From Duganella dendranthematis (GTDB taxonomy: Bacteria; Pseudomonadota; Gammaproteobacteria; Burkholderiales; Burkholderiaceae_D): a stretch of 64,000 nucleotides of DNA. The DNA is taken from NCBI RefSeq assembly GCF_012849375.1, contig NZ_CP051684.1, positions 4,154,001 to 4,218,000 of the forward strand. Direction: 5' to 3'. A program made the translations under genes and the position numbers. Under the pieces are notes generated by a model. That model worked only from the letters and a program-made list of their open reading frames with translations. It was not told the origin of the DNA and searched no databases. This document shows, piece after piece, positions 18,809 through 27,001 of this stretch. Position 1 is the first letter of the stretch; each line of letters begins with the position of its first letter.

Positions 18809-19975
18809 TTACATTCCTGAAGCGCTTGTTGACGTCAAAGGTGTGCCTGCGGCGCCGCTACGCTCCAGCCGTACCGTCCGTCCCAACTCCACCACCGACA
18901 TCGCGTAGAAGTAGCTGCGGTTGTACTGCGTGATGGCAAAGAAGTTGGCGTTGGCCAGCCAGTATTCGGTCGGCTCGGCGCCATTCTGCAAGTCCACCAG
19001 ACCATACAATTGATCCGGCGCCGGCGTGGCGGTGGTGACGCCGGCCGCGTTCAGTTCGCCGTTGCGGTACTTGGCCGTCAACCCCTGGTTCAGCAGGCTG
19101 TCCCAAGCGCGGTTGGGCGACACGGTGGCCGCATACACCGGCGGCCCGGCCAGCTCGCGCTGCCAGCCGTGCGCGGCCAGGAAGGCCGCCACGCTGCCGA
19201 TCGCGTCGCTCGGGGAGTTCAGCAGATCGATGGTGCCGTTGCCGTCGAAGTCCACCGCATATTTCATCAGGCTGCTCGGCATGAATTGCGGCATGCCCAG
19301 CGCGCCAGCAAACGAGCCTTTCAGCGACAGCGGATCGGTGCCGCTCTGGCGCGCGAACAGCAGCGTGGCTTCCAGTTCGCCGCGGAAGAATTCCATCCGC
19401 TCACGGCGCTGCGGCGCTTCTGGATACGAGAACGCCAGTGTGGTGATGGCGTCCAGCACGCGGAAGCGGCCGGTGTTGCGGCCATACACGGTTTCCACGC
19501 CGATGATACCGACGATGATTTCGGCCGGCACGCCGTACAGCGATTCGGCGCGATTCAGCGCCTCGGCATTGTCGTTCCAGAACTTGATGCCGGCGTCGGT
19601 GCGCACCGGATCGATCATCAGCTTGCTGTAGGCTTGCCAGTTCTTCGGTTTGCCGGGCGGCGCCGGCTTGACCAGCTGCACGGCGGCGTCCACATAGCGG
19701 ACTTGATTGATCAGCGTGGTCAGCTCGGCACGGTCGAAGCCGTCGCGGGTGGCGATGTCGTCGAGGAAGGCGCGCACTTCTTTCCAGTCGCCGAAGTTGA
19801 CGAATTCGCCGGTGTAATCGATTGCCGGCACAGCTTTCTTGACGGGCGCTTTCTTGGCTTTCTTCTTGGACTGCATGCTGGGCGGCAGCTTGTAGCCGTA
19901 CTGGTCCACCGGAGCGGCGTGGCTGGCGGCAAGGGTGGCTGCGCTCAGCAGCAGGGCGGTGATCAAGGTCTTCAT
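18809..19975 (-). CDS. mltB: Lytic murein transglycosylase B
   Basis: About 388 aa. The signal peptide MKTLITALLLSAATLAASHA has no lipobox, so the product is a soluble periplasmic form. The catalytic glutamate is in IGVETVYGRNTGRF (about residue 160), and GALGMPQFMPSSLMKYAVDFDGNG is a conserved family-3 lytic transglycosylase block. It cleaves the MurNAc-GlcNAc bond forming 1,6-anhydroMurNAc. The start at 19975 overlaps the tgpA stop as ATGA; an in-frame ATG at 19981 is the alternative. It is the last gene of the moxR-DUF58-tgpA operon. Confidence 0.9.
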   Translation of the reverse strand: MKTLITALLLSAATLAASHAAPVDQYGYKLPPSMQSKKKAKKAPVKKAVPAIDYTGEFVNFGDWKEVRAFLDDIATRDGFDRAELTTLINQVRYVDAAVQLVKPAPPGKPKNWQAYSKLMIDPVRTDAGIKFWNDNAEALNRAESLYGVPAEIIVGIIGVETVYGRNTGRFRVLDAITTLAFSYPEAPQRRERMEFFRGELEATLLFARQSGTDPLSLKGSFAGALGMPQFMPSSLMKYAVDFDGNGTIDLLNSPSDAIGSVAAFLAAHGWQRELAGPPVYAATVSPNRAWDSLLNQGLTAKYRNGELNAAGVTTATPAPDQLYGLVDLQNGAEPTEYWLANANFFAITQYNRSYFYAMSVVELGRTVRLERSGAAGTPLTSTSASGM

Positions 19976-21981
19976 CGGCATAAGGGTAGCAAGGTTGTCA
20001 GCGTCGCCAGCGACGCCGAACGTGATTCGGTCCCGCCGGCGCCATACTTCAGCATACCGTACAGGTGCAAAAACTGCTCCATGGCAGCGTGTTTTTCCGT
20101 GCTGGCGGGCATGGTCCGCAGCCGCGCCGCATAGCTGCGCGGGCCTTCGGACGGCGCCCGGCCGTAGCCGTGGCGTAGCTGCTGCCGGCAGAAGGCCGCG
20201 TACAGCGCCTCCAGCGCATCGACCGGGCGGCGCGCGCGCTGCCAGCGCAGCACGGCCAGCAAGACCGCCACCAGCACCGCACCGAGTGCCGTGCGCCAGT
20301 GGCCGAACATGCTGCTTAGTTCCTCAAGGAAACTCCGCTGCCTATCGGGATTGTAATCCAGTACCCATTGATTCCAAGAATTATTCAGTGCGGCATAGGC
20401 GAATCTGAGTTGCGCCAGCCACGAATCGGGATTGTTTTGCAGGTCCAGCAACGGCGCCAGGCCGAACGGGGCGGGACGCGGCAAGGCGCGCGCCAGGTTG
20501 CGTTCGACCCGTTCGGGGGCGACGGCGGCGGTGGGGTCGACGCGCTGCCAGCCGCCTTGCTGGCTCCAGATCTCGGCCCAGGCGTGGGCGTCGGACTGGC
20601 GCACGGTCAGGTAGCCGTCGACCGGATTGCGTTCGCCGCCCTGGTAGCCGGTGACCACCCGCGCCGGCACGCCCATGGCGCGCATCAGCACCACGTAGGC
20701 GCCGGCGTAGTGTTCGCAAAAGCCGGCGCGGGTAGTGAACAGGAAGTCATCGACCGCGTTGGCGCCGGTGAGTGGCGGTTCCAGCGTGTAGCGATAGTCT
20801 TGCGTGCGGAAGCGGGTCAGCACGGCATTGCTGAGTTGCTGGACCGGCGCGTCGGCGGGGGTGGCGGCGCGCAGTCGCTGCGCCAGCGCCAGCGTGCGCG
20901 GGTTGAAACCGGCCGGCAGTTCCAGCCAGTGCATCATGCGCTGCGGGCTTTCTCCGGCCTGCAGCGTGTAGTCGAGATAGGCCGCCGCGTCGTAGCGCAC
21001 GCGGTGGGTGACCGGCTCGGTGGTGAATTGCTCCATCTCGTCGCTGTCGCGCAGGCGGAAGCCGGGCACGCTGAGATCCGGCGCGGCCAGTTCCAGCAGC
21101 GCCAGCCAGCGCGTGTTGCTGGGCTCCATGGTGGTTTCGTAGCGCACCGGTGCGCCGCGCGCGTGGATCGCCACTTCCAGCCGCTGTAGGCCGCGTTTGC
21201 GCGGCACGCGGGTCCAGGTGCGGCCATCGTAATCTCCCAGCACGATGCTGCGCCAGTACAGCTGCTGCTGTGCCGGCACCGCGCCGGCAAAGCGCACGCG
21301 GAACGCGATGTCGTCCGACTGCGCCAGCGACGACAGCGTGCCCGGTGCCATGCTGTCGTTCAGGCCCGAGCGCGCGCTGTTGGCGTCGCCTGGCAGTCCC
21401 CACAGCGGCCCCTGAATGCGCGGGAAGGCGACAAACAACAGCAGCGCCAGCGGCGCGGCCAGCGCGCCGACCTTGAGCGTGATGCGCAGACGGTGGGCCA
21501 GCGTCGGCACCAGGCTGGTGTACTGAAACGACTGTTGCGCGGTCAATAGCACCAGCAGCGTCAGCACCGTCCACAGCGCGGTCGGCATCGACTGCGAGTA
21601 GAGGAAATTGGTCAGCAGGACGAAGAAACTGAGGAAGGTGACCACGAAGAGGTCGCGTCTGGCGTGCATCTCCAGCAGCTTGAAGGCCAACAGTAGCACC
21701 AGCATGGCGACGCCGACCTCGCGGCCCAGCAGCGTGTGATAGCTGCGGTAGACGCCGGCCATGGCCGCCACCGCGATCGGCACCAGCAGCCAGGTCGGCG
21801 GCATGCGCTTGCCCAGCCAGGTGATGGCCGCGCGCCACAGCAGCGTGGCGCAGGCGAGGGCGCTGATCCACAGCGGCAGATGGGCGAAATGCGGTGCCAG
21901 CACCATCAGCGAGGCGGCCAGTAACAGCAGCGTGTCCGACTTGTCGCGCGTCAGCCGCAACGCCAGCCGCGCGCTGCTCAT
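19972..21981 (-). CDS. TgpA-type transglutaminase-like membrane protein (DUF3488)
   Basis: 669 aa starting at 21981, where the ATG overlaps the DUF58 stop (ATGA). The N-terminal 170 residues hold about six membrane helices. A long periplasmic region contains the transglutaminase core with its full triad: Cys in RAGFCEHYAGAYV, His in SDAHAWAEIW, Asp in WQRVDPTAAV. A last helix (LGAVLVAVLLAVL) precedes a cytosolic DUF4129-like tail. Matches Pseudomonas TgpA, an essential gene there. Its position after MoxR and DUF58 genes is the classic arrangement. Confidence 0.92.
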   Translation of the reverse strand: MSSARLALRLTRDKSDTLLLLAASLMVLAPHFAHLPLWISALACATLLWRAAITWLGKRMPPTWLLVPIAVAAMAGVYRSYHTLLGREVGVAMLVLLLAFKLLEMHARRDLFVVTFLSFFVLLTNFLYSQSMPTALWTVLTLLVLLTAQQSFQYTSLVPTLAHRLRITLKVGALAAPLALLLFVAFPRIQGPLWGLPGDANSARSGLNDSMAPGTLSSLAQSDDIAFRVRFAGAVPAQQQLYWRSIVLGDYDGRTWTRVPRKRGLQRLEVAIHARGAPVRYETTMEPSNTRWLALLELAAPDLSVPGFRLRDSDEMEQFTTEPVTHRVRYDAAAYLDYTLQAGESPQRMMHWLELPAGFNPRTLALAQRLRAATPADAPVQQLSNAVLTRFRTQDYRYTLEPPLTGANAVDDFLFTTRAGFCEHYAGAYVVLMRAMGVPARVVTGYQGGERNPVDGYLTVRQSDAHAWAEIWSQQGGWQRVDPTAAVAPERVERNLARALPRPAPFGLAPLLDLQNNPDSWLAQLRFAYAALNNSWNQWVLDYNPDRQRSFLEELSSMFGHWRTALGAVLVAVLLAVLRWQRARRPVDALEALYAAFCRQQLRHGYGRAPSEGPRSYAARLRTMPASTEKHAAMEQFLHLYGMLKYGAGGTESRSASLATLTTLLPLCR

Positions 21982-22973
21982 CGCTGGCCATCCAGGCCGA
22001 ATAGCGCCAGCGCCTGCAGGCAGGCGGCGCGATGGGCTTCGCCGTGCGCCGGGCCGTAGTCGTGCTGGGCAAGGCGGAAGCGGTAGGGCAGCGCGCGCTG
22101 CTCGGCCTCCATTACCCAGCCGGTCATGCGCGACAGTTTCTGCTCCAGATCCATCTGCAACGGCAGCGCGGCAAAATCGAGCGCCAGTTCTGCCACCGCG
22201 CCGCCTTCGAAATGCTTGGTCACCAGTTGTCCGCCCAGCGCCGGATCGTGGCGCGCAATCTGCCGCCACGCCAGATGCCGCATCGGATCGCCGGCCTGAT
22301 ACGGCCGGATGCCGGCAAAATTATCCAGCCCCACCGTACCATGTCCATCCTCGCTGGCCGCTCCCGACGACGGCAGCGCCACTGCCGGCCATTCCGGCGC
22401 CGGATACACCAGCACCCGCGCGTCCGGCTGCCAGTAGCTCCACGCCTTGAACAACCCAAGCGGAAAGCGCGTCACCAGCCGCACGCGCGGCGCGACCAGC
22501 CAGCCGCGTTGCCGCGCCGGCGCCGACAGACTCACCGCGCTGTCGCCACCCGCCACCACATCGACCGCCTGGCGCGGTTCGCCGTCAGCCTGAAAGCCCA
22601 GCCACACCGCATAACGATCGCGCCGGCTGCGGTTGCGCAGATACAGGTCGAACTGCGCCTCTTCGCCGGCAAACACCGGCGGCGCGCGGCCCGGCGCCAA
22701 TTGCAGCAGCGCCAGGTTGCGGGCGGTGAGCACCATATCGGCCACCGCGCAGGCGCCGGCGAAGAACGTCAGCGCAAAGCCCAGGCCCAGGTTGTAATTC
22801 AGCGCGCCGACCAGCATCACCAGCAGCAGCACGGCAAACATCATGCCGGCGCGGGTCGGCACGATGAACACGCGGCGCATGGTGAGCGTCACCGTGCCCG
22901 GTTCACTGTCGCGCAACTGGAACAGCCACTGGTCGCGGCCTTTTTTGTACAGCGCGTGCAGCACGCCGGCCAT
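21978..22973 (-). CDS. DUF58 domain protein
   Basis: 331 aa. Two N-terminal membrane helices (VPTRAGMMFAVLLLVMLVGALNYNLGLGFALTFFAGACAVADMV, residues about 38-82) are followed by a von Willebrand-like DUF58 region containing the signature DNFAGIRPYQAGDPMRHLAWRQIARHD. It typically teams with MoxR AAA+ ATPases, which may chaperone metal or complex assembly. It begins directly after the moxR stop with no spacer and overlaps tgpA by four bases, so the three are one translational unit. Confidence 0.9.
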   Translation of the reverse strand: MAGVLHALYKKGRDQWLFQLRDSEPGTVTLTMRRVFIVPTRAGMMFAVLLLVMLVGALNYNLGLGFALTFFAGACAVADMVLTARNLALLQLAPGRAPPVFAGEEAQFDLYLRNRSRRDRYAVWLGFQADGEPRQAVDVVAGGDSAVSLSAPARQRGWLVAPRVRLVTRFPLGLFKAWSYWQPDARVLVYPAPEWPAVALPSSGAASEDGHGTVGLDNFAGIRPYQAGDPMRHLAWRQIARHDPALGGQLVTKHFEGGAVAELALDFAALPLQMDLEQKLSRMTGWVMEAEQRALPYRFRLAQHDYGPAHGEAHRAACLQALALFGLDGQR

Positions 22974-23894
22974 TTACACCGGCACCGACGCTTGCAGTTG
23001 CAGCACCAGGTCGCGGCTGGCCAGGGCCACGCCGTGCGCCGATTTCAACGGCCGCAGACGGTGCGCACACACCGGCACCAATACCGCCTGCACATCCTCC
23101 GGCAGCACATGGTCGCGGCCTTCCAGCGCCGCCCACGCGCGCGCCGCCTGTAACAGCGCAATCGCCGCGCGCGGACTCAGTCCCTCCGCGAACATGCCGT
23201 TCTGGCGCGAGGCCGCCGCCAGCGCCTGCACATAATCGATCAGCGAAGCCGACGCGTGAATCTGGCGCAGCGCTTGCTGCGCCTGCATCAGTTCATCCGC
23301 CGTCATCGCCGCCGGCAGGGTTTTCAATAGCGCGCGCCGGTCTTCGCCCATCAGCAGCGCGCGCTCGGCGGCGGCGTCCGGATAGCCTAATGAAAGACAC
23401 ATCAAAAAACGGTCGAGCTGCGACTCGGGCAGCGGGAAGGTGCCGACCTGGTGGGCCGGATTCTGGGTGGCGATGACGAAGAACGGTTCCGGCAGCGCGC
23501 GCGTGACGCCGTCGGCGCTGACCTGCCGTTCCTCCATCGCCTCCAGCAAGCCCGATTGGGTCTTGGGCGTGGCGCGGTTGATTTCGTCGGCCAGCAGAAC
23601 CTGCGTGAAGATCGGCCCCGGATGAAACACAAAGCCATTGCGCTCACGCTCGAAAATCGAAATGCCGTTGACATCGGCCGGCAGCAAATCGCTGGTGAAC
23701 TGGATGCGGTTGAAGCGCAGCCCCAGCGAAATGGCCAGCGCGTGCGCCAGCGTGGTCTTGCCGACACCAGGCACATCCTCGACCAGCAAATGGCCGCCGG
23801 CCAGCAGGCAGGCCAAGGCCTGGCGGATCTGCAAATCCTTGCCGACGATGATGCTGCCCACTTGGCGGGCTACCGCATGCAATTTTGTGGTCAT
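22974..23894 (-). CDS. MoxR-family AAA+ ATPase
   Basis: 306 aa. Walker A LLVEDVPGVGKTTLAHALA (about residues 36-54), Walker B QVLLADEINRATPKTQ (about 99-114) and sensor 1 FFVIATQNP (about 138-146) define a MoxR ATPase, with the C-terminal lid domain intact. The QFTSDLLPADVNGISIFE stretch is typical of the MRP subfamily. It is the first gene of the moxR-DUF58-tgpA-mltB operon and is transcribed away from the HDAC-like gene across an 83-bp gap. Confidence 0.92.
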   Translation of the reverse strand: MTTKLHAVARQVGSIIVGKDLQIRQALACLLAGGHLLVEDVPGVGKTTLAHALAISLGLRFNRIQFTSDLLPADVNGISIFERERNGFVFHPGPIFTQVLLADEINRATPKTQSGLLEAMEERQVSADGVTRALPEPFFVIATQNPAHQVGTFPLPESQLDRFLMCLSLGYPDAAAERALLMGEDRRALLKTLPAAMTADELMQAQQALRQIHASASLIDYVQALAAASRQNGMFAEGLSPRAAIALLQAARAWAALEGRDHVLPEDVQAVLVPVCAHRLRPLKSAHGVALASRDLVLQLQASVPV

Positions 23895-23977
23895 GATATG
23901 TATGGTAGATTAGCGCCTAGAAGCGATTCTATGCGAGAAACCGCTTGTCGCAGCAAAAAAACGAGACACCAAGTCAC

Positions 23978-24904
23978 ATGAGCACAGCCATCTACACCCA
24001 TCCCGACTGCCAGCGCCACGACATGGGCGACTGGCATCCCGAATCGCCGGCACGTTTGCAAGCCATCGCCGACCAGTTGATTGGCTCGCACATCAGCGAC
24101 CTGCTGGATCACCGCGAAGCGCCGCTGGTCGATCCGGCCGACCTGGCGCGCAACCACAGCGCCAACGCCATCGCCATCGTGCGCGACAACGTGCCGGCCG
24201 AAGGCGACACCTATCCGATCGACGGCGACACCTCGCTCAACGCCTGGAGCTGGCGCGCCGCCCAGCGCGCGGCCGGGGCGGCGGTGGCGGCCACCAACGC
24301 GGTTATCGACGGTGAAATCGACAACGCGTTTTGCTCGGTGCGTCCACCCGGTCACCACGCGCGGCCGGTCGAACCGATGGGTTTCTGCCTGTTCAACAAC
24401 GTCGCCATCGCCGCCAAGCACGCGCTGGATGTGCGCGGCCTGCAGCGGGTGGCCATCGTCGATTTCGACGTCCACCACGGCAACGGCACCGAAGAAGCTT
24501 TCAAGAACGAGCCGCGCGCGCTGATGGTTAGCTTCTTCCAGCACCCGTTGTATCCGTACTGCGATCCGCAGCCGATCACCGACCACCAGGTCAACGTGCC
24601 GGTGCCGGCCCACACCAAGGGCGACGTGGTGCGCCAGATCGTGACGGAAAAATGGCTGCCGGCGCTGCATACTTTCCAGCCGGAGATGATCTTCATCTCG
24701 GCCGGCTTCGACGCCCACCGCGAGGACGACATCGGCGGCATGGGGCTGGTGGAGGCGGATTACGCATGGATTACCGAGCAGATGATGGAGGTGGCCAGGC
24801 TGTACGCCAAGGGCCGCATCGTCAGCTGTCTGGAAGGCGGCTACAACCTGTCGGCGCTAGGCCGCAGCGTGGTCGCCCATCTGAAGGCGCTGGCCGAGAT
24901 TTAA
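23978..24904 (+). CDS. Histone deacetylase-like amidohydrolase
   Basis: 308 aa zinc hydrolase of the HDAC/AcuC/acetylpolyamine amidohydrolase superfamily. The active-site histidine pair is in VRPPGHHARP and the zinc-binding Asp/His in DFDVHHGNGTEE; a second zinc Asp is in SAGFDAHRED. The start at ATG 23978 gives MSTAIYTHPDCQRHDMGDWHPESPARL, the usual opening. Substrates could be acetylpolyamines or acetylated proteins; not decidable from sequence. Single gene between divergent moxR and convergent S9 peptidase. Confidence 0.88.
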   Translation: MSTAIYTHPDCQRHDMGDWHPESPARLQAIADQLIGSHISDLLDHREAPLVDPADLARNHSANAIAIVRDNVPAEGDTYPIDGDTSLNAWSWRAAQRAAGAAVAATNAVIDGEIDNAFCSVRPPGHHARPVEPMGFCLFNNVAIAAKHALDVRGLQRVAIVDFDVHHGNGTEEAFKNEPRALMVSFFQHPLYPYCDPQPITDHQVNVPVPAHTKGDVVRQIVTEKWLPALHTFQPEMIFISAGFDAHREDDIGGMGLVEADYAWITEQMMEVARLYAKGRIVSCLEGGYNLSALGRSVVAHLKALAEI

Positions 24905-24920
24905 GCCAGCGCCGGCACCG

Positions 24921-26915
24921 TCAGGGCGCCTGCTTCAGGTTCTTGTCGAGGAAGGCTTCCACCCGCTGCCAGAAGGCGATACGGGTCTCTTCCTTGCTCC
25001 AGCCATGGCCTTCGTTGGGATAGGTGATCAGCTCGACGTTCGGATTACTGCGCTTGACCGCGTCGTAGAAGCGGGTGGCGTGCACGATCGGCACACGCCT
25101 GTCTTCCAGGCCGTGCGCCATCAGCAGCGGCTGTTTCAGTTCAGCGGCGCGCAGCAGCGGCGAATACTGGCGGAAACGGGCGGCGTCGGTGGCGTTGTCG
25201 GGATCGCCGATCAGCGTGCGCATGCCGTACTTCAGGTTCTCCTGCGATGCGTCCGAATAGGTGGTGCTGAACAACAGGTCGATGTCGGTGACGCCGGCCC
25301 ATTCCACGCCGCAGCGGAACACTTCCGGATTCTGGATCAGCCCCATCAGCGTGGCATAGCTGCCATAGCTGGCGCCCATGATGCCGATGCGCTTCGGATC
25401 AGCCCAGCCCTGTTTGACGGCCCACTGCGCGGCGTCCACCAGATCGGTTTGCATGGCCATGCCCCATTGCTTCAGGCCGGCGTTGAAGTGGTCGGCGCCG
25501 AAGCCGGTGCCGCCGCGGAATTCCGGCTGGATCACCACATAGCCGCGCGAGGCCAGGAACTGCGCCTCGCTGTCCCAATCCCAATACGCGCCGCGCACGG
25601 CCGGACCGCCATGCACCAGCACCACGGTCGGACGCGGGCCGCTGGCTTTGCCGGGCGGCAGCGTCACGTAGGCCGGGATGCTGCGGCCGTCGCGCGCCGC
25701 AAAGCGGTGGAGATCGCGCAGGCCCATCTCGGCGGCCTTGATGTCGGGATGGGCGTAGCCCAGGCCATCCATCTTGCCGCTGTCGCGGTGGTAGATGATG
25801 TATTGCGGGGGCTGGCGGTCGGAAGTGGCCACCACCAGCAGCACCGGCGCCGTCAGGCATTCGTCGGCGCAGAACACGCTGTTGTTGGTGGTGGTCAGCA
25901 TACCGTCGATCTTGGCCTGTTCGGCCTTCAGCGCCGGATGCATCCAGTAGGTGGTGCCGGCGTCGGTGTACAGGTGCAGGCCGACCAGGCGGCGGCTGGC
26001 GTAGTCGATCACCGCTTCGCCGCAGTAGTCGAAGCCGGGCACCGAGACGATCGGCTCGGCGTCGATCTTCATCGCCTTCAGGTCGTAGCGGAACAGCGCG
26101 CCGTAGCCCTTGTGGTTGGCTTGGACGTACAGCGTGTCGTCACCGTCGAAGAATTCGGGCGAAAAACCTTTGCCGACGATGCAGTCGTCGTTGTTCAGTT
26201 CGCGCCATTCGCCGCCGAGGTCGGAGCGGTAGGAGGTGGTGCAACGGCCCTTGCGCTGCGAGACCGCCACGCGCGGCACGCCGCGATTGTCGGCCAGCCA
26301 CGTCAATGCCGAGGTCGGCTGCGTGCCTTCCAGGCCGCGCAGCTGGCGCGTGCGGGTGTTCAGGCGGTACAGGCGCGCGTGGTCGGGCGAGGGGTCGATG
26401 TTATTCCAGAAGTATTTCTTCAGCAGGATGTCATCCGAGCCGTCGTGCATGACGTCGAAGAAGGCGTAATCGGAAGTCAGCAGCTTGCTGGCGATGAAGC
26501 TGCCGGTCGCCTCCTGCTGGTGCTGCAGGTTGCCGGTGATCAGATGCGCCAGGTTGCTGCCGTCGCGGTCAGCCGCCATTTCGTCGAGGTTGCCGTTGAA
26601 TTCGATGCGGCGGTTCTTGATGGTGAAGCCGACGCGGTTCTCATTGATCCAGTGGACCGCGATGATCACTTCCTCGTTGGAGGTGCGGATGATGTGTTTG
26701 TACTTGGCCGCGTCGGCCGTTTCGTGCACGGTCAGCACGCTGGCGCCGCCGGGCAGGGTGGTCACCATGGTGACGTAGCCACCTTTCGGCGATAGTTCGA
26801 CGTGGTTGGCTTTCGGCGCCTGGAAAAAATTCTCGGCACTGGGGGCGGCGAGCGCTGGGCCGGCGAGCAAGGCACTGGCCAGCAGCAAGAGGGAGGTCAC
26901 ACAGCGGTGGATCAC
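24921..26915 (-). CDS. S9 family (prolyl oligopeptidase-like) serine peptidase
   Basis: 664 aa. The signal peptide IHRCVTSLLLLASALLAGPALA puts it in the periplasm. The N-terminal beta-propeller-like part extends to about residue 390. The C-terminal alpha/beta hydrolase domain has the nucleophile in GASYGSYATLMG and the catalytic His in YPNEGHGWS; the Asp is in the GLEDRRVP region. It likely cleaves short peptides. The only available start is GTG 26915 with no Shine-Dalgarno, and a long perfect inverted repeat lies 7 bases upstream. It sits downstream of an oligopeptide transporter on the same strand. Confidence 0.88.
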   Translation of the reverse strand: MIHRCVTSLLLLASALLAGPALAAPSAENFFQAPKANHVELSPKGGYVTMVTTLPGGASVLTVHETADAAKYKHIIRTSNEEVIIAVHWINENRVGFTIKNRRIEFNGNLDEMAADRDGSNLAHLITGNLQHQQEATGSFIASKLLTSDYAFFDVMHDGSDDILLKKYFWNNIDPSPDHARLYRLNTRTRQLRGLEGTQPTSALTWLADNRGVPRVAVSQRKGRCTTSYRSDLGGEWRELNNDDCIVGKGFSPEFFDGDDTLYVQANHKGYGALFRYDLKAMKIDAEPIVSVPGFDYCGEAVIDYASRRLVGLHLYTDAGTTYWMHPALKAEQAKIDGMLTTTNNSVFCADECLTAPVLLVVATSDRQPPQYIIYHRDSGKMDGLGYAHPDIKAAEMGLRDLHRFAARDGRSIPAYVTLPPGKASGPRPTVVLVHGGPAVRGAYWDWDSEAQFLASRGYVVIQPEFRGGTGFGADHFNAGLKQWGMAMQTDLVDAAQWAVKQGWADPKRIGIMGASYGSYATLMGLIQNPEVFRCGVEWAGVTDIDLLFSTTYSDASQENLKYGMRTLIGDPDNATDAARFRQYSPLLRAAELKQPLLMAHGLEDRRVPIVHATRFYDAVKRSNPNVELITYPNEGHGWSKEETRIAFWQRVEAFLDKNLKQAP

Positions 26916-26921
26916 GATAAG

Positions 26922-26958
26922 GCCATTTATGATTGGTAATTATGCAATCATAAATGGC
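26922..26958. promoter_or_regulatory. 14-bp perfect inverted repeat in the S9 peptidase leader
   Basis: GCCATTTATGATTG (26922-26935) and CAATCATAAATGGC (26945-26958) are exact reverse complements around a 9-nt loop, directly before the GTG start. No T-run follows. It could be a repressor operator or an RNA hairpin occluding the ribosome. Confidence 0.7.
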
Positions 26959-27001
26959 AACTTATCTATTGGCAACGACTTTTTGCTGCCGGTAAAACGG
27001 C

